Below, in pieces: positions 1 to 8,211 of a stretch of 64,000 nucleotides of DNA. Position numbers and translations under genes: made by a program. The notes under the pieces were generated by a model. The model did no database searches, had not been told where the DNA came from, and saw nothing but the letters and a program-made list of their open reading frames with translations. The DNA comes from Moorella glycerini (lineage in GTDB: Bacteria > Bacillota > DSM-521 > Neomoorellales > Neomoorellaceae): assembly GCF_009735625.1 (NCBI RefSeq), contig NZ_CP046244.1, positions 682,001 through 746,000 of the forward strand, read 5' to 3'. Every line of letters starts with the position of its first letter. The stretch's first letter is position 1.

Positions 1-224
1 TGTTTACTCCTATGCACCTGTGTCTAACATTGACTGTCGATTTCTTCAAGGCTGACCTGCGTAAAGTCCTTAAAATGCTCATCCTCCCGGAAGCCGCCCT
101 CCTCACCGTAGCTGCCGCTCTGTATGCTGTGTTTAACTAGATTGAGGCCCGTCTTCGAGGCACATCTTGAGCCGGACGTCGGGACCTGCGCAGGCGGCTG
201 CCAGCTATTATGGGGTGAAAGGTG

Positions 225-542
225 ATGGGGTTAAATACCCTCTTTAAGGCCCTGGGCGATGACACCCGCCGGGAAATCCTGCGCCGGCTGGCCCGGGGAG
301 ATATGTCTGCCGGGGAAATTGCCGCGGCCTTCGACCTCTCCTGGCCGACCATCTCCCACCACCTCAGCGTCCTCAAGGAGGCCGGGCTGGGGCAGGATGA
401 GAAAAAGGGCCAGTACGTCATCTATTCCCTGAACACCACTGTTTTTCAGGATATTACGGGATGGATGTTCGACATGCTGGGGATAATAACGGAACGGCAG
501 CCAGCTAAAAAAGGGAAGGCGCGTAAAGAAAATGGAAAATAG
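225..542 (+). CDS. ArsR/SmtB-family transcriptional regulator (SdpR-like)
   Basis: About 105 residues, the usual size for a winged-helix ArsR repressor. The N-terminal half carries the family pattern: a first helix with LFKALGDDTRREIL, then a helix-turn-helix with the recognition segment SWPTISHHLSVLKEAGL at about residues 46-62, then the wing (KKGQYVIYSLN). No metal-binding CxC or DxH pair is visible in the helix that holds it in metal sensors, so it is more like SdpR-type regulators that sense through a partner membrane protein. An SdpI-like gene remnant follows about 20 bases downstream, the partner expected for SdpR. A GTG three bases upstream of the chosen ATG is an alternative start. 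The tail is Lys/Arg-rich. Confidence 0.88.
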   Translation: MGLNTLFKALGDDTRREILRRLARGDMSAGEIAAAFDLSWPTISHHLSVLKEAGLGQDEKKGQYVIYSLNTTVFQDITGWMFDMLGIITERQPAKKGKARKENGK

Positions 543-561
543 GTAGCGGGTTAATGGAGGG

Positions 562-729
562 ATGCTAGCCCGCGACTGGCCCGCCCTGGTGGTCCTGACG
601 GCCATGCTGGTCGCCGGCATCCTGGTTTATCCCCACCTGCCGGACCTGGTCCCGGCCCACTGGAACTTCCGGGGGGAAGTGGATAATTACTTCAGCCGCT
701 TTAATACCCCTCCCGGAGACATCGAGTAG
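562..729 (+). pseudogene. Truncated SdpI-family (DUF1648) membrane protein
   Basis: The reading frame gives one hydrophobic helix followed by LPDLVPAHWNFRGEVDNYFSR, the DUF1648 signature at the start of SdpI immunity/signalling proteins. Full-length members run on for about 150 more residues with several membrane helices. Here the frame leaves family similarity after about 47 residues, and its last codons lie inside the 3' end of the group II intron, whose boundary is at 721. Nothing resembling the missing part appears beyond the intron at 2611 and later. So the gene was cut by deletion or recombination at or before intron insertion. It is placed behind the ArsR gene as in sdpR-sdpI pairs. 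Confidence 0.75.
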
Positions 730-2610
730 GAGGGGACGGCTAGCCCCCGTCCTCTCACACCACCGGACACGCGGGTCCGCATCCGGCGGTTCACCAAGCT
801 TGACGAAGATAAGAATAGCGCTCGGTTAAGCTCATCAGGCCCTGGGATTGCCAGTAGGCATTGCCCAGGGCTCTATTCATTGGCCCATGGGCCATCCGCC
901 ACAGCCCTTTGCGGGCATTGGCGAATTCATGCACTACCCATTCCGGCAATCCCAATGCGCGTAGTTCGCGGTACCTGGTCCGTACTCGCTTCCACTGCTT
1001 CCAGAGACACATGCGCAGCCTCCGCCGCGTCCAGCTTTCTAAGTTCTTAAAGATGCTGGGCGTGTCGGCCAGGGCGAAGTACCCTATCCAGCCGCCCAGG
1101 TAGGCGTTCAGGCGCTCTATGCGCTCGGCCATCTTTAAGGGTTTATTCCGGGCGGTTATCTCCCGGATTTTCGTTTTCACCCGGTCGATGGTCTGCGGCG
1201 CCAGGCGGATAAGGATTACTCCTGCCTTGTGTTTGTACATGCTGAACCCCAGAAATTTCAGCTTCCACGGCCGGTCTACCGCGCTCTTCTGCTCGTTGAT
1301 CTTGAGCTTCAACCGCTCCTGCAGGAAGTTGCGGATACTGGCCATGACCCTTTCTCCTGCCCGTTTGCTTTTGACGTAGATGTTGCAGTCATCGGCGTAA
1401 CGGACGAACTTGTGGCCCCTCTTTTCCAGTTCTTTGTCCAGGTCGTCCAGGAGTATGTTGGCCAATAACGGGCTTAAGGGTCCGCCCTGGGGCGTTCCTT
1501 CTGCCGTCTCCATGACCACTCCGTTTACCATGACGCCTGCCTGGAGATAGCGGCGGATAAGGGTAAGTACCCTCTTATCTGCCACTTTCCGGGCCACCCG
1601 GGCCATGAGGATGTCGTGGTTTACCCGGTCGAAGTATTTCTCGATGTCCAGGTCCACGGCCCATTCGTATCCTTCTTCTACGTATTGCCGCGCCTTCTTT
1701 ACCGCATCATGGGCTTTCCTTCCGGGACGGAACCCGTAGCTGGCCTCTGAGAACTGCGGTTCGAAGATGGGCGTCAATACTTGCAGGAGGGCCTGCTGGA
1801 TTAGGCGGTCCATTACGGTGGGTATCCCTAACATCCGTTTGCCTCCCCCGGGTTTCGGGATTTCGACCCGGCGCACGGGCTTCGGTCTGTAGGTTCCCGC
1901 GAGCAGTTCTTCCCGGATGCGCGGCCACTCGGCGCGTATTTGGTCCCGCAACCGTTCGGTCGGGATGCCGTCCACACCGGGCGCGCCTCCGTTCCGCTCT
2001 ACCCGTTTCAGCGCGGCCAGCATGTTCTCCCTGGCCACCACCTGCTCCATCAGGCCGCTACCTTGGCCTCCGCGAGGTGACGTCCCGCTTTGTGCCGGAG
2101 AAGAACTCGGCCCTCCCGCGCTCCCCCGTGGCTTCACCACTTCTTCCCGCGGGCAGGCCCCTTGCGGGGTTTTCTGCTGTCTCTGTCCTTCTCGCGAACG
2201 CACCGGTTTCACCTCTGACTTGATGTTCGGGCCTTCCCCTGGAGTTCATGACCCCCAGGGTACTATGCCCTCTGCTGACTCCTGCCGGTTCAGCCGTACC
2301 TTCCGATACGGTTTACCAGCTCTCCCTGGCTTATCCGGCAGGCCTCCCCGGGTAAGAGCGTTAACCTTCGCCCCGTGCCCGCCCCATATACTCTACCGTC
2401 CCTTGGCAGCCTGGGATTTCGCTGTGTTCCGCCAGCTTATCCGAACGGTCTAGCCTCGTATGGGGTTCTTGTTCATCGGGCCGTGGCTTTGCCTCCGGCT
2501 TCCTTCGGATCCCACCTCGCGATGGACACCCTTGCCTTTGGCTAGCAGACTGGTGCTGCCTCGCCTGCAGTGGACTTTCACCACTAAGTTAACGCCCATG
2601 CCGGGCGCAC
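721..2610 (-). mobile_element. Complete group II intron (class C-like) with its reverse transcriptase
   Basis: Read on the minus strand the element begins at 2610 with GTGCGCCCGGCATGGGCG, a bacterial group II 5' end, and ends at 721 with ...CCTCCTACTCGAT. The segment from about 790 to 745 folds as domain V (GAACCGCC ... GGTGGTGTGAG), and domain VI follows before the 3' end. The encoded maturase lies between domain I and domain V. Immediately 5' of the intron (2618-2645) is a perfect Rho-independent terminator hairpin on the same strand, which is the known target preference of class C introns. Both ends and the reading frame look intact, so the element may be active. The boundaries are inferred from family consensus, not from an empty site. 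Confidence 0.9.
791..2212 (-). CDS. ltrA: Group II intron reverse transcriptase/maturase
   Basis: 473 residues. The reverse transcriptase fold is evident from GGAPGVDG, the palm motif EGTPQGGPLSPLLANI and the catalytic FVRYADDCNIYV box, followed by FLGF and the maturase (X) region. The C-terminus ends with LTERYSYLRQAW, typical of short class C maturases, and there is no obvious DNA-binding/endonuclease extension, which also fits class C. The protein acts on its own intron RNA: it promotes splicing and copies the intron into DNA at new terminator sites. It is encoded inside the intron on the same strand. No stop or frameshift interrupts it. Confidence 0.95.
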   Translation of the reverse strand: MKPVRSREGQRQQKTPQGACPREEVVKPRGSAGGPSSSPAQSGTSPRGGQGSGLMEQVVARENMLAALKRVERNGGAPGVDGIPTERLRDQIRAEWPRIREELLAGTYRPKPVRRVEIPKPGGGKRMLGIPTVMDRLIQQALLQVLTPIFEPQFSEASYGFRPGRKAHDAVKKARQYVEEGYEWAVDLDIEKYFDRVNHDILMARVARKVADKRVLTLIRRYLQAGVMVNGVVMETAEGTPQGGPLSPLLANILLDDLDKELEKRGHKFVRYADDCNIYVKSKRAGERVMASIRNFLQERLKLKINEQKSAVDRPWKLKFLGFSMYKHKAGVILIRLAPQTIDRVKTKIREITARNKPLKMAERIERLNAYLGGWIGYFALADTPSIFKNLESWTRRRLRMCLWKQWKRVRTRYRELRALGLPEWVVHEFANARKGLWRMAHGPMNRALGNAYWQSQGLMSLTERYSYLRQAW

Positions 2611-2617
2611 AAAAATA

Positions 2618-2645
2618 AACACCCGTTCCATGGAACGGGCGTTTT
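2618..2645. terminator. Bidirectional Rho-independent terminator
   Basis: The perfect inverted repeat CCCGTTCCATGGAACGGG (2622-2639), extended by AAC/GTT, is followed by T runs in both directions (GTTTTT on plus, GTTTATTTTT on minus). It ends the nitrilase-family gene on the minus strand, and the group II intron begins only 8 bases beyond it. Confidence 0.85.
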
Positions 2646-2683
2646 TGCTGCTGCACCGGCCGGTCTCCCCCCTTTTAGCTACA

Positions 2684-3412
2684 CTAGTTGTCCCCCGGCA
2701 GGTCGCAGGTCAGCAGGGTCTCCGAGGTTTCATCAGCCATAACTACCAGGCCGCCTTCGGGGTCGGCGATCAGGCTGTTCCCCAGGCTCACCATACCGAT
2801 GTGGCTGCCCACGGCGTTGGCCAGGAGGACGTAGCAGCGGTTCTCCACCGCCCTGGCGATGGGCAGGGCGCGGTTTTTGGGCAGCTTCCAGCGGGCCTCG
2901 CCGGGTTGGTAGTAGTGGGCGGAAAGGATGAACAGGGCCCGGGCCCCTTCCGCCGCGATCTGCCGGGCCAGTTCGGGATAATTCTGGTCGCGGCAGATGA
3001 TGACCCCGAATTTTGCCCCCTTATAGTTAAAGACGAGGTGCCCGGTGCCCGGGGTAAAATAGCGGGCCTCGGCGTCCGTCAGGTAGATCTTGCGGTAGGT
3101 ATGGACGCTGCCGTCGGGCAGGAACACCGAAGCAGCGTTGAACAACCGTTCGCCGGCGAACTCGGCCCGGCCGATAATCAAGCCCACACCCAGGTCGACC
3201 GCTCCCCTGGCAATCCTGGCCAGGGCGCCTTCCAACTCCTCTTTAAACCCCGGCCGGCCCAGGGTAGCCTGGTTATATCCCGTCAGGCTCATTTCCGGGA
3301 AAGCCAGGAGCTCCACCCCCCGCCCGGCTGCTTCTGCGGCCAGGCGCATGATGGACGCTTCATTGACCGCCAGGCTGTCGGCGATAAACATCTGGGCCGC
3401 ACCTAGACGCAA
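2684..3412 (-). CDS. Carbon-nitrogen hydrolase (nitrilase superfamily)
   Basis: About 242 residues from the chosen TTG start, which has GGGGGCG about 8 bases upstream; longer in-frame upstream sequence has no family similarity. The three nitrilase catalytic residues are visible: Glu in FPEMSLTGY, Lys in YRKIYL, Cys in IICRDQNYPE. The family hydrolyses amides or nitriles in the cytoplasm. The length fits a stand-alone amidase such as N-carbamoylputrescine or omega-amidase types, but the substrate cannot be told from sequence. It stands alone, 86 bases downstream of the small 68-residue gene on the same strand, and ends at a strong terminator. Confidence 0.85.
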   Translation of the reverse strand: MRLGAAQMFIADSLAVNEASIMRLAAEAAGRGVELLAFPEMSLTGYNQATLGRPGFKEELEGALARIARGAVDLGVGLIIGRAEFAGERLFNAASVFLPDGSVHTYRKIYLTDAEARYFTPGTGHLVFNYKGAKFGVIICRDQNYPELARQIAAEGARALFILSAHYYQPGEARWKLPKNRALPIARAVENRCYVLLANAVGSHIGMVSLGNSLIADPEGGLVVMADETSETLLTCDLPGDN

Positions 3413-3498
3413 AGTTATCGCCCCCGTGATATATTTTTCCGTCCCTATCTTACTATACCGGGGTCGGTGTGACAAGGCGCCTGCCAGCGGGCAACTCG

Positions 3499-3705
3499 TC
3501 AAACCTCAAAAAAGTCTTCCTCCTCCAGGATCTTTTTTACCACTTCAACCCGGGATGGTATACTGCCTCTGGTCGTCTTAACGCTAGAAGATCCCCCGTC
3601 TCCTGTTCCCTTTTTCCTGATAAGGTATTGCTCCAGCGATTCTTCAATCGCTGGCGTCCCGGTAACCCGGACAACGACAGGGCTATCCTGGCGATACCTT
3701 TTCAC
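3499..3705 (-). CDS. Small hypothetical protein coupled to the SLH protein
   Basis: 68 residues, charged, not recognised. Its ATG overlaps the stop of the upstream SLH-domain gene by four bases (ATGA type), so translation is probably coupled, which is the main reason to accept it. The protein is basic in the first half (MKRYRQDSPVVV...) and acidic at the end (KKILEEEDFFEV). No membrane segment or cysteine is present. The function is unknown. Confidence 0.6.
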   Translation of the reverse strand: MKRYRQDSPVVVRVTGTPAIEESLEQYLIRKKGTGDGGSSSVKTTRGSIPSRVEVVKKILEEEDFFEV

Positions 3706-5114
3706 CCACTTATCCCCGGACTTTTCCCGTTATCCGAGGGTAAAGGCTGTGCTATACCTGGTGCGCTTGGAGTCAGCGGTACTTCCGGTGCCGTCAGGGC
3801 CTCGGCAGGCACCTGGATCTTTAAACCACTGTTATACTGATAATCCGTAACCTTCATGTTGATGGTCATGGTTTCCAGGGGCACGGTTTCTCCCTGGAAT
3901 TTATCCGCAAAAGCGACCAGGCCGGTCATTTCATAGGCATAAGTAAGGTTGTTTTCCACGCCGATGGCTTCCACACCCCAGAAGGAAATGGACTTCAAGA
4001 CGCCGCCGGCCTGGTTCAGGGCCTGCTCCATCTCCGGGGTCAACCCACCGGGGAGGGCCTGCATCAGGGCCTGCCAGTCGTCAATCCGGCCGTAGCAGGC
4101 GATACGGTGAACCTTATGCCCGTTCTCTATACCCTCGCCCAGGTACTGGAAATGGAAACTGTCCTTTAGCCCCGGCGGTAACCCCGCCGCGTTCCTGCTC
4201 TGTTCCACCAGGGCTTCCAGGTCCGGCAGGGCTCCTTTGGGTAGCTTCATCCACCGGGGTCCCGCCATGCCCGGGGCCTCTACCCTCTGGTACATAATCC
4301 CGTCCACCAGGTACTGTTCCATGGTCACCTGCACCTTGCCGCCCGGCGGCAGGTCTTTACCCGGTGTTTTCTCCACCGGCAGGTTCAGGGTCATTTCCAC
4401 CTTCTGGTGCAGGCTCAGGGGATAGCTGAATTCGCTCTCGATATTGCCCTGCATGGAAACCGCTGGCACTTCCCCGGCCGCCCCCGGCCGCAGGCGTACG
4501 CTTATAGCCATGCTGCCGGCGAATTTCAGGTCTTTGACCTTAGCCTGGGCCTGCTGGGCTGCCTGGACAATCTTTTCCGCCTCCGGGTCGCTGCCAAAAA
4601 CCCTGGCCAGGAAAGCAACGCCTCCGTCCACGGTTAGGAGCGCGCTGGCGTCCTGGCCGGGCTGCAGCAGGCCGGCCCGTACCAGCCAGGCATAGGGGGT
4701 ATAACCCCAGCTCTCCCGCCCCAGGGACCCCTTTACCTCCGGCGCGGTGACACCGTCCGGCAACCCCAGGACCCGGGATGCCATCACCGCCGCTTCCAGC
4801 AGGGTAACCGGCTGGTCCAGGTGCAGGCCGCCGTCGGGGTAGCCCCTGATGACGCCCTTCTCCTTCAAAGCCATTACTGCCGGGATGTACCAGGCATCCC
4901 CCCGGGTGCCAGCAGGGTCGGACGTCACCTGCATCCCGGCCGCCCGGGCCAGGAGGGCGGCAAACTCACCCCGGGTCAGGGTCTTCCCTGGCGCCGGGGC
5001 CTGGGGAAATGCCTGGCGGAGCTGGTCGCCGGTGACCGTTCCGGCCAGGGCCGCCGGCGCCAGGGCCAGGATCAGGCCCACGGCAAGTATCAACGCCTGA
5101 AACCCCTTCTTCAT
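3702..5114 (-). CDS. Secreted S-layer-homology protein with a lipoprotein-carrier-like domain
   Basis: 470 residues. Residues 1-24 form a classic signal peptide (MKKGFQALILAVG... ending ALA-G). Residues about 30-170 are SLH-type repeats (TRGEFAALLARAAG; WYIPAVMALKEKGVIRGYPDG; VTLLEAAVMASRVLGL), which anchor proteins to cell-wall polymers. Residues about 195-445 resemble the beta-rich LolA/LppX-like family (DUF6612 type), which binds hydrophobic ligands: repeated strands, MEQYLVDGIMYQRV, YLGEGIENGHKVHRI. The C-terminus is Pro-rich. It is likely an envelope protein outside the membrane. It is followed by the overlapping 68-residue gene. The fold assignment of the second domain is moderate. Confidence 0.8.
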   Translation of the reverse strand: MKKGFQALILAVGLILALAPAALAGTVTGDQLRQAFPQAPAPGKTLTRGEFAALLARAAGMQVTSDPAGTRGDAWYIPAVMALKEKGVIRGYPDGGLHLDQPVTLLEAAVMASRVLGLPDGVTAPEVKGSLGRESWGYTPYAWLVRAGLLQPGQDASALLTVDGGVAFLARVFGSDPEAEKIVQAAQQAQAKVKDLKFAGSMAISVRLRPGAAGEVPAVSMQGNIESEFSYPLSLHQKVEMTLNLPVEKTPGKDLPPGGKVQVTMEQYLVDGIMYQRVEAPGMAGPRWMKLPKGALPDLEALVEQSRNAAGLPPGLKDSFHFQYLGEGIENGHKVHRIACYGRIDDWQALMQALPGGLTPEMEQALNQAGGVLKSISFWGVEAIGVENNLTYAYEMTGLVAFADKFQGETVPLETMTINMKVTDYQYNSGLKIQVPAEALTAPEVPLTPSAPGIAQPLPSDNGKSPGISG

Positions 5115-5368
5115 ACTTTTCCCTTCTCCCCTTTCGCTGTTCTTCCCCCTGTACCTCTCTTATTGTTTAGTAATTCTCTACCCTGCCAAATTTCTCCTGC
5201 CGGCCAGGGAAATTTTTAGTATTATTAATATTAAACCGCGCCTTTAAAACCTCCCTGCAGGGTTGGTTCATTATATGTCCACAAACATGCTACAGATGTC
5301 AAACGTTTAAACTCGCACTAAATTTTTCCTGAGCCTAAAATCTGAAACTTTTGTACCTGATCACCCCC
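5115..5368. other. Intergenic, nothing identified
   Basis: AT-rich spacer between divergent transcription units (the SLH gene on minus, the tryptophan transporter leader on plus). No convincing coding frame, repeat or structured RNA was seen. It presumably holds the minus-strand promoter. Confidence 0.5.
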
Positions 5369-5398
5369 TTGACAGGAACTCCCTACCCCTGGTATGCT
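5369..5398 (+). promoter_or_regulatory. Sigma-A promoter of the tryptophan-transport operon
   Basis: TTGACA (5369-5374), an 18-base spacer and TATGCT (5393-5398). Transcription from here would start near 5405 and give a leader of about 210 bases containing the TRAP site and terminator. Confidence 0.8.
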
Positions 5399-5433
5399 AA
5401 AGGTAACCTGCAAGTGGAAACACCAAGTTTTCC

Positions 5434-5505
5434 GAGTCACAATTGCAAAGATTGAGCTGAGATGAGAGCCAAGTATAGATGAGGCGAGACGAGACTGGCC
5501 GGTAG
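5434..5505 (+). promoter_or_regulatory. TRAP-binding site in the leader RNA
   Basis: A run of GAG/TAG triplets at a five-base period: GAG at 5454, 5459, 5464, TAG at 5476, GAG at 5481, 5486, 5491, with outlying GAG at 5434 and TAG at 5503. One register is filled by AAG at 5471. This is the pattern bound by the ring-shaped trp RNA-binding attenuation protein when tryptophan is abundant. It is followed at once by an intrinsic terminator and then by a TrpP-type tryptophan transporter gene, so sequence and context agree. Confidence 0.85.
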
Positions 5506-5517
5506 TTAAAGGAAAAA

Positions 5518-5549
5518 ACAGCCTGGCGGTTTTCGTCAGGCTGTTTTTT
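5518..5549 (+). terminator. Leader terminator of the tryptophan-transport operon
   Basis: Hairpin ACAGCCTG (5518-5525) with CAGGCTGT (5537-5544), followed by TTTTTT. It lies 12 bases after the last TRAP triplet and 70 bases before the first gene. TRAP binding would be expected to disrupt a competing antiterminator and let this form. Confidence 0.85.
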
Positions 5550-5618
5550 ATTTATCCAGCCGTTCCGGGGCTGCAGCCCCGCCGGCAGCAATAATTCATT
5601 ATCAAGGGGGAGTTATCA

Positions 5619-6173
5619 ATGGAAGAGGTCAAAGTAACCCGGGTGGAAAAGCAGGGGCTGCAGGCCATGGACGTGGTCGTGGTGGCCGTCCTGCTGGCAG
5701 CAGGCGCGGTACTCAGGATGATCACCCCGCCTTTCTTTGGCATTACCCCCAACGTAGTCATCGGTATGTATGTCCTGGCCATCATGCTCCTTAGGCCCCG
5801 CCTGCCCCAGGTGCTGGGGATCGGCCTGGTGGCAGCCGCCGTCTGCCAGCTGACCACCAAATCTCTGCTGCCCTACCTGAATTTTGCCAGCGAACCGGTA
5901 GGAGCTATTGTTACCGCCCTTTTACTCTACCTGCCCTTTGATAAAAACAGTTTCTTCAGGGTAGTAAAACCCCTGGTAGTCACCTTCCTGGGTACCTTTG
6001 CCAGCGGTTTTACGTACATCACTATCTTTAAAGCCATAACTCTCTTTGCTACTTTACCCAAAAATCCAGCTTACACTTATCTTCTCATGGTAGTTATTGT
6101 TACCGGCATCTTTAATGCCGTCCTGGCCCAGGTACTCTATTTCCCCTTAAAACAACTGCTGAAAAATGTTTAA
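5619..6173 (+). CDS. trpP: Tryptophan transporter TrpP (ECF-type S component)
   Basis: 184 residues with about five or six membrane helices. After a 17-residue hydrophilic start it follows the TrpP pattern: VLLAAGAVLRMITPPFFGITPN, a short loop with Pro-Arg (LLRPRLPQVLGIG) and then a Gln-Leu-Thr-Thr segment. It should bind tryptophan in the membrane and work with an ECF module. The three genes downstream supply exactly that module. The leader carries a TRAP site and terminator, which independently supports tryptophan as substrate. The start has GGGGG (5606-5610) about 8 bases upstream. An alternative would be another small aromatic or vitamin substrate, but TRAP control makes tryptophan the best call. 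Confidence 0.82.
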   Translation: MEEVKVTRVEKQGLQAMDVVVVAVLLAAGAVLRMITPPFFGITPNVVIGMYVLAIMLLRPRLPQVLGIGLVAAAVCQLTTKSLLPYLNFASEPVGAIVTALLLYLPFDKNSFFRVVKPLVVTFLGTFASGFTYITIFKAITLFATLPKNPAYTYLLMVVIVTGIFNAVLAQVLYFPLKQLLKNV

Positions 6174-6206
6174 CCTGATAGAGCGCAGCAGCCCGGAGGC
6201 CGGTTC

Positions 6207-7073
6207 ATGGAACCCATTATTAAAGTAGAGAATTTTACTTTTTACTATCCCGACAGCCAGGTGCCCGCCCTGGCCGGAATAAACTTAACCGTCCGGGAGG
6301 GAGAATTTTTAGGCCTGACCGGCCCTGCCGGCGCCGGCAAGACCACCCTGGCCCTGGCCCTGAACGGCATCATCCCCAATTTTCAGGGAGGCCGTATGGG
6401 TGGCAGGGTAATGGTTGCCGGTTTAGACACGGCAAAAACCCCCTGCGCCCGGCTGGCCGGGGTTATCGGCAGCGTCTTCCAGGACCCGGAAGCCCAGCTG
6501 GTGGCGGAAGTAGTCGAGGATGAGCTGGCCTTCGGCCTGGAAAACCTGGCCGTTCCCCGGGAAGAAATAGAGCGGCGTATTGGCGGCGCCCTGGAAATGG
6601 TGGGCATCACCAGCCTGCGCCACCGTAGTTTACGGGAATTATCCGGCGGCCAGAAGCAAAAGGTGGCCATTGCCGCTGCCGTGGCTTTAAGGCCCAGGGT
6701 ACTGGTGCTGGATGAACCGACTTCCGAACTCGACCCCCGTGGTACCGTGGAAATCGTGGCCCTCCTGCAGCGGCTCAACCGGGACTACGGCATAACCATC
6801 CTGTTGATTGAACAAAAAATAAGTGTCCTGGCCCCCCGGCTCCCCCGGCTGGTCTGTCTTAACAAGGGCCGCATCGTGGCCGATGCCAGCCCGCGCCAGA
6901 TCCTGGCCCAGGAGAAATTGACGGCCGAGCTGGGCCTGGAGGTCCCCCCGGTGACAGCCCTGTTCCGGATGCTGCGCCGGGCCGGCGTCTATCATGGCGA
7001 CCTGCCCCTGGAGGTAGACGAAGGCCGGCGGGAACTGGGGCTCCTGCTGGGGCACCAGGCGTCCCGGACATAG
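6207..7073 (+). CDS. ecfA1: ECF transporter ATPase (first)
   Basis: 288 residues, cytoplasmic ABC ATPase. Walker A GPAGAGKTT near residue 40, Q-loop FQDPEAQLV, signature LSGGQKQK, Walker B VLVLDEPTSELD, and a switch region with Gln (LLIEQK) where His is usual, a substitution seen in one of the two ATPases of heterodimeric ECF modules. The C-terminal extension of about 50 residues fits ECF ATPases that bind the T component. It starts 33 bases after trpP, so it is co-transcribed. It powers tryptophan uptake by inference from context. Confidence 0.88.
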   Translation: MEPIIKVENFTFYYPDSQVPALAGINLTVREGEFLGLTGPAGAGKTTLALALNGIIPNFQGGRMGGRVMVAGLDTAKTPCARLAGVIGSVFQDPEAQLVAEVVEDELAFGLENLAVPREEIERRIGGALEMVGITSLRHRSLRELSGGQKQKVAIAAAVALRPRVLVLDEPTSELDPRGTVEIVALLQRLNRDYGITILLIEQKISVLAPRLPRLVCLNKGRIVADASPRQILAQEKLTAELGLEVPPVTALFRMLRRAGVYHGDLPLEVDEGRRELGLLLGHQASRT

Positions 7074-7365
7074 CGACCTGAAGGTAGACTATAGCGGGCC
7101 CAGTCTTTTATGGAGACCACACAGGGGCAAGCAGGTCCCTGACTGGCATTTGTTTACAGCCAGCGACTTGGTACGGGCAGGGAAGCGGCCAGGACTCAAT
7201 TCGCAAAGATGCTGTTGGTAATAGGGTTACTTGTGCGAGTGAGTTGAGTTCTGGCTGCTTCGCAAGGACCATGGAGAGAAAAAACGAGCTGGCCGGCGGT
7301 AAAAGATACCTGAAAGCTGTCACCATCAGTACAGGGCGGCAACCTATATCTGGAGGCGCAAAAAA
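7074..7365 (+). other. Unusually long gap inside the ECF operon, with an inverted repeat
   Basis: About 290 bases separate the two ATPase genes, which normally adjoin. The segment has an imperfect inverted repeat: CCAGGACTCAATTC (7189-7202) against GAGTTGAGTTCTGG (7241-7254). Three GAG triplets lie at 7237, 7241 and 7246. No supported coding frame was found. It may be a processing or attenuation element, or a relic. Confidence 0.4.
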
Positions 7366-8211
7366 ATGATCCGGGCTGAAAATGTAGAGTTTACTTACCC
7401 CAACGGTTTCCAGGCCCTCAGGGACCTATCCTTTCATATCCGGTCCGGGGAATTCGTGGCCGTCATCGGCCAGAACGGCGCCGGGAAAACCACCCTCCTC
7501 AAGCTCCTGAACGGGCTTCTTAAACCCACAGCGGGCAGGATCCTGATCGGCGGCCTGGATACGGCCCGGGCGCGGGTGGCTGAACTGGCCCGCAAGGTAG
7601 GCTTCCTTTTTCAAAACCCGGATCACCAGATCTTCCTGCCCACCGTCAGGGAAGAACTGGCCTTCGGTCCTAAGAATTTAGGTCTCAAAGGGGCGGCCCT
7701 GGCAGATAGGGTGGCGGAAGCGGCTGCTGCCGTAGGCCTCACCCCTTATCTTGACGTTAACCCCCGGCAGCTCAGCAAAGGCCAGCGCCAGCGGGTGGCC
7801 CTGGCCTCCGTCCTGGCCATGCAGCCGGAAGTCCTGGTCCTGGACGAACCCACCACCGGCCAGGATTACCGCGAAGCCCTGGAAATAATGAGGCTTGTCA
7901 AGAAGCTGCACCAGCAGGGCCACACTGTACTCCTCGTCAGCCACGATATGGAAATGGTGGCCCGCTTCGCCGGCCGGGCCCTCGTCCTGGGGGAAGGGCG
8001 GCTGCTCCTGGATGGGCCCGTGGCGACAGTTTTTGCCCGGGAAGATATCCTGGACGCCGCCGGCCTCGTACCTCCCCAGGCCATCCAGCTCGCCCGACCT
8101 TACCAGGAACAGGGACTCCTGCGCCCCGTCCTGACGGTAGAAGAATTGTATGCCGAAATTATCGCCGCTTTAAGGGGTGAGGTAGATGCCCGGCAAGTCC
8201 TTCCTGCATAA
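7366..8211 (+). CDS. ecfA2: ECF transporter ATPase (second)
   Basis: 281 residues. Walker A GQNGAGKTT, Q-loop FQNPDHQIF, signature LSKGQRQR (Lys in place of the second Gly), Walker B VLVLDEPTTGQD and switch His in LLVSHDMEMV. The catalytic His is present here and replaced by Gln in the first ATPase, as in asymmetric ECF pairs. Its 3' end overlaps the start of the T-component gene by 26 bases. Confidence 0.88.
   Translation: MIRAENVEFTYPNGFQALRDLSFHIRSGEFVAVIGQNGAGKTTLLKLLNGLLKPTAGRILIGGLDTARARVAELARKVGFLFQNPDHQIFLPTVREELAFGPKNLGLKGAALADRVAEAAAAVGLTPYLDVNPRQLSKGQRQRVALASVLAMQPEVLVLDEPTTGQDYREALEIMRLVKKLHQQGHTVLLVSHDMEMVARFAGRALVLGEGRLLLDGPVATVFAREDILDAAGLVPPQAIQLARPYQEQGLLRPVLTVEELYAEIIAALRGEVDARQVLPA

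Noticed and set aside
3-140. Frame open from the window edge ending ...LTVAAALYAVFN.
   Set aside because: Short, no recognised family and no ribosome site for the internal ATGs. It could be the tail of a gene outside the window but cannot be supported.
7208-7254. Third TRAP site between the ECF ATPase genes.
   Set aside because: Only three GAG triplets in a row and no terminator; too few for TRAP binding.
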